A stretch of 36,036 bases of DNA, from NCBI GenBank assembly GCA_035498015.1, contig DATKAO010000038.1:1-36036 (forward strand), written 5' to 3'. Shown piece by piece: positions 15,589-26,085 of the stretch; positions within the stretch are counted from its first letter, which is position 1, and every line of letters starts with the position of its first letter. The position numbers and the translations under genes were made by a program. The stretch is from Myxococcota bacterium (GTDB taxonomy: Bacteria > Myxococcota_A > UBA9160 > SZUA-336). The notes below the pieces were generated by a model that was given only the letters and a program-made list of their open reading frames with translations, did no database searches and was not told the origin of the DNA.

Positions 15589-16899
15589 GTGCCCAGCTTC
15601 GACCCGATCTCGCGCGGCGAGCTCAGCGACCGCCGGCGCCGCTTCCAGAGTCAGCTCGGCGAAGGCGTCGCGCTGGTCGCCGGCGCGCGCCCGCGCATGC
15701 GCTCGCACGACACGGACTACCCCTTCCGTCAGGACTCCGATCTCTGGTATCTGACCGGCTGGGAGCAGCCCGAGGCGGTCGCGGTGTTCACGCAGAGCCG
15801 CTTCACGCTGTTCGTGCAGCCGCGCGATCCGCTGCTCGAGACCTGGAACGGGCGCCGTCCCGGCACCGAGGGCGCGGTGAGCCGCTTCGGCGCCGACGAG
15901 TCATTCCCGATCGCGGAGCTCGCGACGCGCCTCGCCGGGCTGCTCGAGAACCGGCCGCGCCTCTGGCACAGCTTCGGCCGCGACCGGGCGCTCGACGACC
16001 TGGTGGTCGCGGCGCTGGCCGACGTGCGCGCGCGGGCGCGCCGCGGAGTCACTGCGCCGGGCGAGGTTCTCTCGCCCCACGACGCGATCCACGACATGCG
16101 CCTGCGCAAGTCGGCGGGCGAGCTCGAGATCATGCGCGGCGCGTCGGCGATCTCGGCCGAGGCGCACCACTGCGCCGCGCACCTGTGCCGCCCCGGCGTG
16201 CGCGAGTACGAGCTCGAGGCCGAGCTCCTGCGCGCCTTCCGGCGCGGCGGCGGCGCGGGCCCGGCCTACAACCCGATCGTCGGCGCGGGCGACAACGCCA
16301 CCATCCTGCACTACGTGGAGAACCGCGACGCGCTCGAGGCCGGCCAGCTCGTGCTGATCGACGCCGGCGTCGAGCTGCAGGGCTACGCGTCGGACGTGAC
16401 TCGCACCTACCCCGTGGGCGGCCGTTTCACGGGGGTGGCGCGCGACGTGTACCAGGCGGTGCTCGACGCGCAGAGCGCGGCGTTCCGCGCGGTGCTGCCG
16501 GGAGTCACTCTGCCCGAGATCCACGCCGCCGCGCTGCGCCAGCTCGTGCTGGGCCTGATCGCGCTGGGCGCGCTCTCGGGCGACGTCGACGAGCTGATCA
16601 AGACCGAGGCGTACCGGCCCTTCTACATGCACTCGACCGGCCACCTGCTCGGACTCGACGTGCACGACGTCGGCAGCTACTACGTCGACGGCAAGCCGCG
16701 GCCGCTCGAGCCGGGCATGTGCTTCACGATCGAGCCCGGGCTGTATTTCAGCTCGACCGAGCCCAAGTCCCCCCCGCACCTGCGCGGCATCGGCGTGCGC
16801 ATCGAGGACGACGTGGTGATCACGCCCACCGGCCACGAGAACCTCACGGCCGCGATCCCCAAGGAGATCGCCGACGTCGAGGCCTGGATGAGGAGCTAG
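15589..16899 (+). CDS. pepP: Xaa-Pro aminopeptidase (aminopeptidase P)
   Basis: A 436-residue M24 metallopeptidase that removes N-terminal residues preceding proline, in the cytoplasm. The N-terminal AMP_N domain covers about 5-140 with [17 protein letters not shown] (41-57), a strong aminopeptidase P marker. The catalytic pita-bread domain follows, with all five metal ligands visible: Asp258 (LIDAG), Asp269 (SDVTRTY), His352 ([12 protein letters not shown]), Glu382 (IEPGLY) and Glu406 (RIEDDVVIT). Length and spacing match the E. coli enzyme closely. The start is GTG 15589, supported by a gggagg ribosome site at 15579-15584. It ends eight bases before the acetyl-CoA synthetase start, so the two are probably co-transcribed though metabolically unrelated. 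Confidence 0.95.
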   Translation: MPSFDPISRGELSDRRRRFQSQLGEGVALVAGARPRMRSHDTDYPFRQDSDLWYLTGWEQPEAVAVFTQSRFTLFVQPRDPLLETWNGRRPGTEGAVSRFGADESFPIAELATRLAGLLENRPRLWHSFGRDRALDDLVVAALADVRARARRGVTAPGEVLSPHDAIHDMRLRKSAGELEIMRGASAISAEAHHCAAHLCRPGVREYELEAELLRAFRRGGGAGPAYNPIVGAGDNATILHYVENRDALEAGQLVLIDAGVELQGYASDVTRTYPVGGRFTGVARDVYQAVLDAQSAAFRAVLPGVTLPEIHAAALRQLVLGLIALGALSGDVDELIKTEAYRPFYMHSTGHLLGLDVHDVGSYYVDGKPRPLEPGMCFTIEPGLYFSSTEPKSPPHLRGIGVRIEDDVVITPTGHENLTAAIPKEIADVEAWMRS

Positions 16900-16907
16900 C
16901 TACCCCC

Positions 16908-18872
<1,965 letters not shown>

Positions 18873-18932
18873 TTCGAGTCTTGTAATTCAGACGGACTCC
18901 GTTTCTCACGGGCGCATGCCGAGGGGGGTGTA

Positions 18933-20261
18933 ATGCGCATCGTTTGGTTGATCGTTCTGTTGCTGCTCGGTGGGGCGGCCTACTACTCGTACACGCGCCT
19001 GGAGCGCACGCCGCCCGTCGTCTCGACGCTCACCACCCAGGGCTTCGTGGGCGCCGAGTACCACCACCTGTTCCGCTTCAAGGACGACGGCTCGGGCGTG
19101 CGCCACGCGCGCATCTGGCTCGAGTCGGGCGGAAAGACCTACCCGCTGGCCGACCAGGAGTACCCGGGCGGCCTGCTCACCGGGGCGGAGCTCGGGCTCG
19201 AACGCGAGATCGAGGTCGTGGTGAAGCCCAAGGAGCTGGGCGTTCCGGACGGCAGCGCCAGCTTGAACGCCGAGGTGACCGACTATTCCTGGGTCGCCAA
19301 CAGCGCCAACGTCGAGGTGCCGCTCTCGATCGACACCACGCCGCCGCGCGCCTCGCTTGCGACCGGACTCACCTACGTGCGCCGCGGCGGCTCCGAGCTG
19401 GCCGTGTACACGGTCGAGGACAAGGTCGAGAAGCACGGCATCGCCGTGGGCGACAAGTTCTTCCCGGGCTTCGTCGACCCGGCGGAGCCTTCGCGCCGGC
19501 TGGCCTTCTACGCCATTCCGACCGACGCGCCGCCGAACGTGAAGCCCGTGCTGGTCGTGACCGACCGCGCGGGTAACTCGACCCGGATCGAGCTCGTGAC
19601 CACGCTGCTCGAGCGCCAGTTCCCGACCGACACCATCCCGCTCAGCGACGAGTTCATGGCGTCGAAGGTGAGTGAGATCCTGGGCGGCTTCAACGGCTCC
19701 GCGCTCGACGGCTTCCTGAAGATCAACCGCGAGACACGCAAGGAGAACGACGCCGCGCTGGTCGAGCTGTGTCAGAAGTCGAGCGTCGACCGCATCTGGT
19801 CGGGGCCGTTCGCGCAGATGCCGAACACGCACGCGGGCGCGAGCTTCGCTCAGCGCCGCAGCTACATGTACCAGGGCAAGGTCGTCGACCAGCAGACCCA
19901 CATGGGCTACGACCTGGCCTCGACCTCGCACGCCGACGTGCCCGCCGCCAACGACGGCGTGGTGGTGTTCGCGGGGCCGCTGGGCATCTACGGCAACGCC
20001 GTGGTGCTCGACCACGGGCTCGGCCTGTTCAGCCTGTACGGCCACCTGTCGGAGATCGGCGTGAAGAACCACACGCCGATCGTGAAAGGTGAGAGCCTGG
20101 GCAAGACCGGCACGACGGGCCTGGCGGGCGGCGACCACCTGCACTTCGCGATGCTGCTCGACGGGGTGTTCGTCGATCCGCTGGAGTGGTTCGACAAGAA
20201 ATGGATCGACGACCACATCGAGGCCAAGCTCGGCAGCGCGAAGACGGCGCAGGGCGGCTGA
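18933..20261 (+). CDS. Membrane-anchored M23 (LytM/lysostaphin-like) peptidase
   Basis: A 442-residue protein anchored by one N-terminal segment (about 3-20) with the bulk in the periplasm. Residues about 30-230 are an all-beta region with Ig-like spacing (STLTTQGFVGAEYH, SIDTTPPRASLAT). The M23 domain occupies about 310-425 with ligands His323 and Asp327 (THMGYD) and His402/His404 (GDHLHF). These are the zinc ligands and catalytic His of active M23 enzymes, so it probably cleaves peptidoglycan cross-links rather than being an EnvC-like activator. A strong ribosome site (gagggggg) lies just before ATG 18933. Its stop overlaps the region where mutY begins, so the two are likely coupled. The substrate bond is unknown. 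Confidence 0.88.
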   Translation: MRIVWLIVLLLLGGAAYYSYTRLERTPPVVSTLTTQGFVGAEYHHLFRFKDDGSGVRHARIWLESGGKTYPLADQEYPGGLLTGAELGLEREIEVVVKPKELGVPDGSASLNAEVTDYSWVANSANVEVPLSIDTTPPRASLATGLTYVRRGGSELAVYTVEDKVEKHGIAVGDKFFPGFVDPAEPSRRLAFYAIPTDAPPNVKPVLVVTDRAGNSTRIELVTTLLERQFPTDTIPLSDEFMASKVSEILGGFNGSALDGFLKINRETRKENDAALVELCQKSSVDRIWSGPFAQMPNTHAGASFAQRRSYMYQGKVVDQQTHMGYDLASTSHADVPAANDGVVVFAGPLGIYGNAVVLDHGLGLFSLYGHLSEIGVKNHTPIVKGESLGKTGTTGLAGGDHLHFAMLLDGVFVDPLEWFDKKWIDDHIEAKLGSAKTAQGG

Positions 20262-21295
20262 CTCCCGAGGAGCTGGCCGAGAGACTGCTCGCCTGGTACC
20301 GGCGCGCGCGGCGTGACTTGCCGTGGCGCCGCACGAGTGACCCGTACCGCATCTGGCTGTCCGAGACGATGCTGCAGCAGACGCGCGTCGAGACCGTGAT
20401 TCCCTACTACGAGCGCTTCCTGGCGCGCTTTCCGACATTGGACGCGCTCGCGGCCGCCGACTCCGAGGACGTGCTGCGCGCGTGGGCCGGGCTCGGCTAC
20501 TACGCGCGCGCGCGCAACCTGCAGCGCGCCGCGGCGGCGGTCGTGCGAGACCACGGCGGCCTGCTGCCGCGCGACCCGGCCGCGCTCGCGGCCTTGCCGG
20601 GCGTCGGCCGCTACACCACGGGCGCGCTGCGCAGCATCGCCTTCGGCGAGCGCGCGGCGCTGGTCGACGGCAACGTGAAGCGCGTGCTGGCGCGGCTCTC
20701 GGCCTGGCGCGCGCCGACCGACGCCGAGCTCTGGCAGCGTGCCGAGGCCTGGGTGCCCGAGAAGGACGCCGGCGACTGGAACCAGGCGCTGATGGAGCTG
20801 GGCGCGACCGTCTGCACGCCGCGCGGGCCGACGTGTCTTCTGTGTCCGGTCGAGTCGCTCTGCGGCGCGCGCCGGGCTGGCGACCCCGAAGCGTTCCCCG
20901 CCCCGCGCAAGCGCGCCCTCGTGCGCACGGTGCGCTGGATCGCGGGCGTGGTCGAGCGCCGCGGGCGCGTGCTGCTGGTGCGGCGGCCCGGCGAGGGGCT
21001 GTTCGCCGGGCTGTGGGAGCTGCCGACCCTGGAGGGCGGCGACGCGGCCAGGCTGGCTGCGGCGCTGCTCGCGCGCACGGGCATCCGCAGCGCGCCGGCC
21101 GGCCCGCTGGGCCGGGTCCGCCACCTGCTCACTCACCGCGACCTGCGCCTCCAGGTCGTGCGGCTCACTGACTCCGGCGGGCGTCTCGAGCGCGCGGCCC
21201 GCCGCGAGGCGCGCTTCTGCGGCGCCCGCGAGCTCGATCGGCTGCCGCTGTCGGCCCTGGCCAAGAAAGCTCTGGCGCTCCGCCGTCCGATGTAG
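20201..21295 (+). CDS. mutY: Adenine DNA glycosylase MutY (start uncertain)
   Basis: Removes adenine opposite 8-oxoguanine. Conserved parts are DLPWRR, SETMLQQTRVETVIPYY with the catalytic Glu, the helix-hairpin-helix LPGVGRYTTGAL, VDGNVKRVLAR with the catalytic Asp, and the 4Fe-4S cluster Cys-x6-Cys-x2-Cys-x5-Cys (20813-20863). A C-terminal NUDIX-like domain (about 20925-21270) recognises 8-oxoG and contains GLWELP. The homologous region begins only around LTPEELAERLLAWY, at a CTG (20258) that overlaps the M23 stop as CTGA. No ATG, GTG or TTG lies there. Starts upstream inside the M23 gene are GTG 20186 and ATG 20201; I report the ATG, but a CTG start by coupled reinitiation is equally possible. 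Confidence 0.9.
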   Translation: MDRRPHRGQARQREDGAGRLTPEELAERLLAWYRRARRDLPWRRTSDPYRIWLSETMLQQTRVETVIPYYERFLARFPTLDALAAADSEDVLRAWAGLGYYARARNLQRAAAAVVRDHGGLLPRDPAALAALPGVGRYTTGALRSIAFGERAALVDGNVKRVLARLSAWRAPTDAELWQRAEAWVPEKDAGDWNQALMELGATVCTPRGPTCLLCPVESLCGARRAGDPEAFPAPRKRALVRTVRWIAGVVERRGRVLLVRRPGEGLFAGLWELPTLEGGDAARLAAALLARTGIRSAPAGPLGRVRHLLTHRDLRLQVVRLTDSGGRLERAARREARFCGARELDRLPLSALAKKALALRRPM

Positions 21296-21321
21296 GAAAA
21301 GCGAGGTGTCCGCGAGGTCCC

Positions 21322-21870
21322 ATGGCGCACGAGCCCGACGACGACGAGGCGCTGTTCGAAGCGGCCGTGGCCGGCGTCGCCCGGCTGACGCAGACCCGGC
21401 GCCCTCCCGCGCCCGTCTACCGCGACCCCGTTCCGCTCTCGGAGCGCGAGCGCGAGGTGATTCGCGAGCTCGACGCCCTGGTGAGTGGCGAGTCGCCCTT
21501 CGACGTGCGCCACTCCGACGAGTTCATGGCCGGCTGCGTGCCCGGGCTCGACCCGCGCGTGCTGCGCCAGCTGCGCAAGGGAGAGTTCACGCCGCAGGCC
21601 GACCTCGACCTGCACGGCAGCGACGCCGAGTCGGCGCGCGAGCGCGTCGAGTCATTCGTGGTGACCGCGCACGCGCGCGGCCTGCGCTGCGTGCGCATCG
21701 TGCACGGCCGCGGCAAGCGCTCGCCCAACGGCGAGGCCGTGCTGAAGCCCGCGCTGCCGCGCTGGCTCGGGCGCGGACCCGCCCGCACGATCGTGCTGGC
21801 CTACTCCAGCGCCCCGCCGACCGACGGCGGCACGGGCGCGACCTACGTGCTCCTGCGCCGGGGGCGTTAG
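21322..21870 (+). CDS. Smr-domain protein (YdaL/SmrB type)
   Basis: A 182-residue protein. The first 90 residues are charged and linker-like. The Smr domain spans about 93-180 and shows the two signature motifs LDLHG and IVHGRGKRSPNG, followed by VLKPALPRWL and a Gly-rich GGTGATYVLL ending. Stand-alone Smr proteins are nucleases; in E. coli SmrB cleaves mRNA at collided ribosomes, and MutS2 carries a related domain. Which role applies here is not visible. A ribosome site is weak (gcgaggt about 10 bases before ATG 21322). It lies between mutY and aroC on the same strand. The family call is secure. Confidence 0.9.
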   Translation: MAHEPDDDEALFEAAVAGVARLTQTRRPPAPVYRDPVPLSEREREVIRELDALVSGESPFDVRHSDEFMAGCVPGLDPRVLRQLRKGEFTPQADLDLHGSDAESARERVESFVVTAHARGLRCVRIVHGRGKRSPNGEAVLKPALPRWLGRGPARTIVLAYSSAPPTDGGTGATYVLLRRGR

Positions 21871-21884
21871 CCCGCCGCCGGCCC

Positions 21885-21890
21885 TAGAAT
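21885..21890 (+). promoter_or_regulatory. Candidate -10 hexamer (TAGAAT) for leaderless aroC
   Basis: TAGAAT ends six bases before the GTG start of aroC. No Shine-Dalgarno lies in the 20 bases upstream. The hexamer is identical to the one before the lipoprotein gene at 12070. No clear -35 element is visible. Confidence 0.5.
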
Positions 21891-21896
21891 GACGCC

Positions 21897-22976
21897 GTGA
21901 GCTCGACGTTCGGCCACCTGTTCCGGATCCACACCTGGGGTGAGTCCCACGGTGGCGCGGTCGGCGTGGTGATCGACGGCTGCCCGCCGCAGATCCCTCT
22001 GTCCGTGGAGGACCTGCAGGTCGAGCTCGACCGGCGCCGGCCGGGCCAGAGCCGACTCACGACCCCGCGCCAGGAGGCCGACCGCGCGGAGATCCTGTCC
22101 GGCGTGTTCGAGGGCAGGACGCTGGGCACGCCGATCCTGGTGCTGGTGCGCAACGAGGACGCGCGCCCCGAGGCCTACGCCGACATGCGCGACGTGTACC
22201 GCCCGTCGCACGCCGACTACACCTACGAGGCGAAGTACGGCATCCGCAACTGGCAGGGCGGCGGGCGCGCGAGCGCGCGCGAGACGATCGGGCGCGTGGC
22301 CGCCGGCGCGCTGGCGCGCAAGGTGCTGAGTCACTTCGGCGCCGGCGAGATCGTGGGCTACGTGTCGGCGGTGCACACGATCGAGGCCAAGGTCGACCCG
22401 GTCGAGGTGACCCGCGCGCAGGTCGAGGCCTCGATCACGCGCTGTCCCGATTCCGTCGCCGCGGAAGAGATGATCCGCCGCATCGACGACGCGCGGAAGG
22501 CCGGTGACTCGCTGGGCGGCGTGGTGACTTGCGTGGCGCACGGCGTGCCGACCGGGCTGGGCGAGCCCGTGTTCCACAAGCTCGAGGCGGAGCTGGCCGC
22601 GGCGCTGCTGTCGCTGCCGGCGTGCAAGGGCTTCGAGATCGGCTCGGGCTTCGCCGGCACGCGCATGCTCGGCAGCGAGCACAACGACGCCTTCGTGATG
22701 GCAGGCGACCGCGTGCACACGCGCACCAACCGCTCGGGCGGCGTGCAGGGCGGCATCTCGAACGGCGAGCCGATCGTGGTGCGCGCCGCGTTCAAGCCGA
22801 CCGCCACGATCCGCAAGGAGCAGGACACGGTGAACCGCGAGCACGAGGCGGTGAAACTCGAGGCGCAGGGCCGCCACGACCCGTGCGTCTTGCCGCGCGC
22901 GGTGCCGATGGTCGAGGCGATGGTGGCGCTGGTGCTCTGCGACCACCTGCTGCGCCAGCGCGCGATCGCCCCGTGA
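21897..22976 (+). CDS. aroC: Chorismate synthase
   Basis: A 359-residue enzyme converting EPSP to chorismate with reduced FMN, the last step of the shikimate pathway. Near-full signatures are present: [20 protein letters not shown] at the N-terminus, [18 protein letters not shown] in the middle with the basic active-site residues, and [18 protein letters not shown] toward the C-terminus. Length matches the family. GTG 21897 is the start that gives the conserved N-terminus ([11 protein letters not shown]). No ribosome site precedes it, but TAGAAT lies six bases upstream, suggesting a leaderless message. No other shikimate gene is in the window. The segment is longer than 20 residues in the protein, so only parts are quoted. 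Confidence 0.96.
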   Translation: MSSTFGHLFRIHTWGESHGGAVGVVIDGCPPQIPLSVEDLQVELDRRRPGQSRLTTPRQEADRAEILSGVFEGRTLGTPILVLVRNEDARPEAYADMRDVYRPSHADYTYEAKYGIRNWQGGGRASARETIGRVAAGALARKVLSHFGAGEIVGYVSAVHTIEAKVDPVEVTRAQVEASITRCPDSVAAEEMIRRIDDARKAGDSLGGVVTCVAHGVPTGLGEPVFHKLEAELAAALLSLPACKGFEIGSGFAGTRMLGSEHNDAFVMAGDRVHTRTNRSGGVQGGISNGEPIVVRAAFKPTATIRKEQDTVNREHEAVKLEAQGRHDPCVLPRAVPMVEAMVALVLCDHLLRQRAIAP

Positions 22977-23020
22977 CTCGCTAGCGTCAAGCGCGCTGTT
23001 CCCGGCGCCGATGTCGTGGC

Positions 23021-24004
23021 GTGCTCTTCGACGCCATCGGACTGTGCCTGGCCGCGCTGTTCATCGGCCTGGGCGCGTGGCGCGGCAGCTTCGCCGGCTT
23101 CCTGCGCCTGGCCACGGTGGTGTGCGCCTATCTCGCGGGCTACTTCGCGGCGACCACGTTCGGTCACGTGCTGGCGTTGCTGGCCGGCATGCCCCGCATC
23201 GTGGCGTCGGTGCTGCTGGGCAGCGGCGCGTTCACGCTGGTGTATCTGGCCTGCAGCATCGGCTCGTCGCTCTTGATCCGCCACGAGCGCGAGCGGCGCG
23301 ACGACGTGCCGCGCGGCAGCTACGACCGGCTCGGCGGAGCGTGCTTCGGCGTGATCCAGGCGGCGGTGGCGCTGCTCCTCTTGGCGGTGCTCGGCAGCGT
23401 GCTCGACGCGGCCTACCGCGCGGGCCTGCCGCAGGGCATGGACCAGAGTCACTCGTTCCTGATCGCCAGCACGCGGCGCGTGGTGGCGTCGGGCGTCGAG
23501 TCCGCGCTCGGTGACTCACCGGGCGCGAAGCTCGCGGTGAAGCTGGTCGCGGACCCGGGCGCGGCGCTGGGCGCGACCCAGAAGCTCCTGTCCGGGCCGC
23601 GCTTCGCCGAGCTGCAGTCCGACAGCCTGTTCTGGGAATGGGTCGCCGACGGCCAGGTCGAGCGCGCGCTCACGCGCGACAGCTTCGGCGCGCTGATGCG
23701 CGACGATGCCACGCGCGCGGGGCTCGCGGATCTGGGTCTCGTGCCCGAAGCCGCGCGCGCCGACCCGCAAGCGTTCCGCGCGGCCATGCGCGCGACGCTC
23801 GAAGGCGCGGCGCCGCGCATCCGCGCGATCCGCAACGACCCCGCGCTCTCGGACCTCGCGCACGACCCGGCCGTGCGCGCCGCCATCGAGTCGGGCGATC
23901 ACGCCGCGCTGCTCGCCAACCCGCAGATCCGCGCGCTCTTGAACCGCGTGCTGCGGGACTTCGACAGCGAGCCCGCTGCTCCGCCCGCCGCGCCGAAGGC
24001 CTAA
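23021..24004 (+). CDS. CvpA-like membrane protein with an extended C-terminal region
   Basis: A 327-residue protein starting at GTG 23021. The first 130 residues hold four hydrophobic segments with a Gly-rich G-x-x-R-G-x-x-x-G motif (GAWRGSFAG) and DRLGGACFGVIQAAVA, both typical of CvpA proteins (colicin V production family). CvpA proteins are usually about 160-180 residues. Here another 190 soluble residues follow, with a patterned end (DPALSDLAHDPAVRAAI, NPQIRALLN) that suggests a helical repeat. The function of CvpA is not settled; it affects envelope and stress traits. TAGCGT at 22982-22987 is a possible -10. The stop overlaps the convergent DUF4079-like gene by four bases. Confidence 0.78.
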   Translation: MLFDAIGLCLAALFIGLGAWRGSFAGFLRLATVVCAYLAGYFAATTFGHVLALLAGMPRIVASVLLGSGAFTLVYLACSIGSSLLIRHERERRDDVPRGSYDRLGGACFGVIQAAVALLLLAVLGSVLDAAYRAGLPQGMDQSHSFLIASTRRVVASGVESALGDSPGAKLAVKLVADPGAALGATQKLLSGPRFAELQSDSLFWEWVADGQVERALTRDSFGALMRDDATRAGLADLGLVPEAARADPQAFRAAMRATLEGAAPRIRAIRNDPALSDLAHDPAVRAAIESGDHAALLANPQIRALLNRVLRDFDSEPAAPPAAPKA

Positions 24005-24408
24005 GGCAGAATTGCGAGCCCGGCGATCGCCGCGGCCAGGCCGAGCAGCAGCCCCACGCTGGCAGTGACTGCGTGCACGGCGCGCAGGGGCTCGATGCGC
24101 ATGCGGCGCTCGAGCCACAGCCCCGCCGCGCCGCCCAGCGCGAACCCGAGCAGCGCGCCGCTCGCGAGCCAGGCGTGCACAGAGCCGTAGAGCGGCTTCC
24201 CGCGCAGTCCGGCCATCGAATAGAGGCCCGAGCCGAAGCCCGCAATCACGAGCAACACCAGCACCTTCGCGACCCGCCGGTGCCGGCGCGAGCTGACCGG
24301 CCGCCGCACGAGCCGCCCGTTGCGGATGCGCAGCCCCTCGCGCAGCACGAACAAGCCCAGCGCGAGCACGGCCACCATGGCGATGGGATGCAGATACGCG
24401 AGGCGCAC
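24001..24408 (-). CDS. Four-helix membrane protein, DUF4079/cytochrome b561-like
   Basis: A 135-residue protein with four hydrophobic segments (about 8-25, 47-65, 78-98 and 110-132). His residues lie near helix ends: YLHP (7), SRRHRR (43), SVHAWL (78) and RAVHAVTA (112). This arrangement, with the LHP start and SxH in the third helix, resembles DUF4079 proteins and distantly the b561 fold, so haem binding is possible but not shown. The start is GTG 24408. TAGCCT lies six bases upstream and no Shine-Dalgarno is present. The gene is convergent with the CvpA-like gene (four-base overlap) and divergent from the PAS gene. Family call by pattern only. Confidence 0.6.
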   Translation of the reverse strand: MRLAYLHPIAMVAVLALGLFVLREGLRIRNGRLVRRPVSSRRHRRVAKVLVLLVIAGFGSGLYSMAGLRGKPLYGSVHAWLASGALLGFALGGAAGLWLERRMRIEPLRAVHAVTASVGLLLGLAAAIAGLAILP

Positions 24409-24414
24409 GTCCCG

Positions 24415-24420
24415 AGGCTA
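24415..24420 (-). promoter_or_regulatory. Candidate -10 hexamer (TAGCCT) for the DUF4079-like gene
   Basis: On the minus strand TAGCCT ends six bases before GTG 24408, in the TANNNT position seen at other starts here. No Shine-Dalgarno is visible. Confidence 0.35.
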
Positions 24421-24473
24421 TCGGCGGGGCCGTGACTGGTCCAGCCGCGGAGAAACTGTTATCTCGTTTTCCA

Positions 24474-25235
24474 ATGGGGATGGATGAGGGAGCCGTGCTC
24501 CGGGCGGCGGTCGCTCACCTGGAGCGCTACCGGAGCGCGATCGAGGCCGAGGTCAACCGGCGTCTCGGCCGCGCGGAGCCCGCGCCCGAAGTCCGCGCCG
24601 AGGTGATCCGCCGCTTCCGCACTTACTGCCGTCTCGCGAGTCTCTCGCTCGACACCGCGCGCGTGTCACTCGACGGCCTCGGCGGCAACAGCGCGCTCGC
24701 GCTCGAAGCCACCGTGCGCGCCGCCGTCGAAGTCGCCAACTCGTTCTCCGCGCCGCCCGACGTCGCGGGAGCGCTCGGCGACATGGAGGCGCGTTTCCGC
24801 GCCGGCGTGCGCCGCATCCTCGCGCCCGAAGAGGCCGAGCCCAAGCGCGAGCGCAGCAAGAACCGCCCCACGCCCAACGCCGGCAGGCGCGTGCGCGGCG
24901 CCATCGACCGCATCTCCGACACCTACGTGGCGGTGAACCTCGACACCAACACCATCTACGACGTGAACCCTGCTGCCGAGGCGCTGTTCGCGAGCGACGC
25001 CGCGCGCCTGGTGGGCTCGGAGCTCACGAGCTACATCGCACCCCAGGACCAGGTCGCCTGGCGCGAGCTCGAGTCACGGCTCGATGCCGGCGAGGACAGC
25101 GGCCCGCTCGATCTCACGATCGCGCGCCCCAACGGGGACTTCGTGCCGGTCGAAGTCACGATCGCGAGTCACATGATCTCGGGCCGGCGGCTCGCGATCT
25201 TCCTGGTGCGCGAGCGGCTCAAGCGCATCGCCTGA
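24474..25235 (+). CDS. PAS-domain protein
   Basis: About 253 residues from ATG 24474. The N-terminal 115 residues are helical with no recognised domain; a basic linker (KRERSKNRPTPNAGRR) follows. The C-terminal PAS domain begins DRISDTYVAVNLDTNTIYDV, continues with NPAAEALFASDAARLVG and ends RRLAIFLVRERLKRIA. PAS domains sense ligands or light or mediate dimerisation. No kinase, cyclase or DNA-binding domain is attached, so it is a stand-alone sensor or adaptor. Start choice is uncertain: GTG 24432 and ATG 24480 are also in frame. TTATCT (24459-24464) lies nine bases before ATG 24474 and may be a -10 element; no ribosome site is visible. Confidence 0.8.
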   Translation: MGMDEGAVLRAAVAHLERYRSAIEAEVNRRLGRAEPAPEVRAEVIRRFRTYCRLASLSLDTARVSLDGLGGNSALALEATVRAAVEVANSFSAPPDVAGALGDMEARFRAGVRRILAPEEAEPKRERSKNRPTPNAGRRVRGAIDRISDTYVAVNLDTNTIYDVNPAAEALFASDAARLVGSELTSYIAPQDQVAWRELESRLDAGEDSGPLDLTIARPNGDFVPVEVTIASHMISGRRLAIFLVRERLKRIA

Positions 25236-25294
25236 GCGCGACTCACTCTGCGACGAAGCGCCGGATGTCCTCGAAGGCCTCGGGCACGCACGGC

Positions 25295-26026
25295 TCACTC
25301 CACCCGCACCACGCTCCCGGGCGGCATGCGCTTCACGAGCGCCGCGGCGGCGCGCTCGGCGAGCTCGCGGTCGCGAGATTCCAGCGTCAGCAAGGTCATG
25401 TAGTCGACCTCGGCCGAGGTGCGCGGGTAGCTGCCGAAGGCCACGCTCTGGAACTCCGCGACCACCGCGTTCAGGTCCTCGGCAATGTCGCTCTCGATCA
25501 GGCTCATGTACACGCGGTGCAGGTAGACCGGGCTGCCCTTGAACAGCTCGCGTGCCGACTCGAACTTCATCTGCAGCAGCCGCGGGATGCCTGGAAACAC
25601 GAACACGTTGCGCATCTGCACCAGCGGGAACCACAGGTCCTTCGAGGTGATCAGGCTCGCGCCGGCCGGCAGCATGCACATCTTCAAGTGACTCGCGTTG
25701 GGCTCCTTGCCGCGCAGCGCGCCGCGCAGCATGCCCAGCATCTCCTCGTTCACCACCAGCGGCACGTCGAAGGCCGCGGCCACGCCGTCCATGGTGAGGT
25801 CGTCGTGAGTGGGGCCGACGCCGCCCGAAGTCAGCACGTAGTCGTAGGCGGCGCTGAACGCGCGCACGTCGCGCGCGATGTCTTCGATCACGTCGGGAAT
25901 CACGTGCACGCGGGGCACGTCGACGCCGTTGCGCCGCAGCTCGCGCAGGAGATACGGCGTGTTCTCGTCCTGGATCTTCCCCGTCAGGATCTCGTTGCCG
26001 ATGATCACGATCCCGGCGGTGGACAT
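25295..26026 (-). CDS. CinA N-terminal / MoaB-like molybdopterin-binding-fold protein
   Basis: A 243-residue protein with the MoCF_biosynth fold. GIVIIGNEILTGKIQDENT at the N-terminus and VLTSGGVGPTHDDLTMDG at about 65-82 are the two hallmark loops. CinA proteins normally add a C-terminal nicotinamide-nucleotide deamidase domain, which is absent; the second half (about 165-243) instead fits the short COG1058 form. That form occurs as a stand-alone protein linked to pyridine nucleotide or FAD hydrolysis. The exact substrate here is not known. TAGACT lies eight bases before ATG 26026 and no Shine-Dalgarno is seen. The gene is divergent from the ferredoxin gene, 59 bases apart. Confidence 0.88.
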   Translation of the reverse strand: MSTAGIVIIGNEILTGKIQDENTPYLLRELRRNGVDVPRVHVIPDVIEDIARDVRAFSAAYDYVLTSGGVGPTHDDLTMDGVAAAFDVPLVVNEEMLGMLRGALRGKEPNASHLKMCMLPAGASLITSKDLWFPLVQMRNVFVFPGIPRLLQMKFESARELFKGSPVYLHRVYMSLIESDIAEDLNAVVAEFQSVAFGSYPRTSAEVDYMTLLTLESRDRELAERAAAALVKRMPPGSVVRVE

Positions 26027-26034
26027 CGCCGCGC

Positions 26035-26040
26035 AGTCTA
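26035..26040 (-). promoter_or_regulatory. Candidate -10 hexamer (TAGACT) for the CinA-like gene
   Basis: On the minus strand TAGACT ends eight bases before ATG 26026. No Shine-Dalgarno lies between. Together with TATCCT at 26074-26079 on the other strand, it makes a very compact divergent promoter pair. Confidence 0.45.
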
Positions 26041-26052
26041 GCAGAGCGCTCT

Positions 26053-26069
26053 GGCCGGCCGGGCCGGCC
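26053..26069. repeat. Two GGCCGGCC palindromes one base apart
   Basis: GGCCGGCC occurs at 26053-26060 and again at 26062-26069, between the divergent -10 candidates of the CinA-like and ferredoxin genes. It may be a regulator site, or simply GC-rich sequence; the position between two back-to-back promoters is the only support. Confidence 0.3.
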
Positions 26070-26073
26070 GTCG

Positions 26074-26079
26074 TATCCT
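26074..26079 (+). promoter_or_regulatory. Candidate -10 hexamer (TATCCT) for the ferredoxin gene
   Basis: TATCCT ends six bases before GTG 26086. There is no Shine-Dalgarno. It fits the TANNNT spacing of the other leaderless candidates. Confidence 0.45.
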
Positions 26080-26085
26080 CGGCGC

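Noticed and set aside
15555-16907. The acs frame is open through the whole of pepP, suggesting a 1105-residue fusion protein
   Set aside because: The upstream part is Arg/Ala/Pro-rich with no domain, as expected for an off-frame reading of GC-rich coding DNA; pepP is complete in its own frame and acs has a normal start at 16908.
18873-18932. GAGTC...GACTC inverted repeat and TGTAAT before the M23 gene as operator and promoter
   Set aside because: The repeat is only five bases with a long loop and is a copy of the window-wide GAGTC word; no -35 supports the hexamer.
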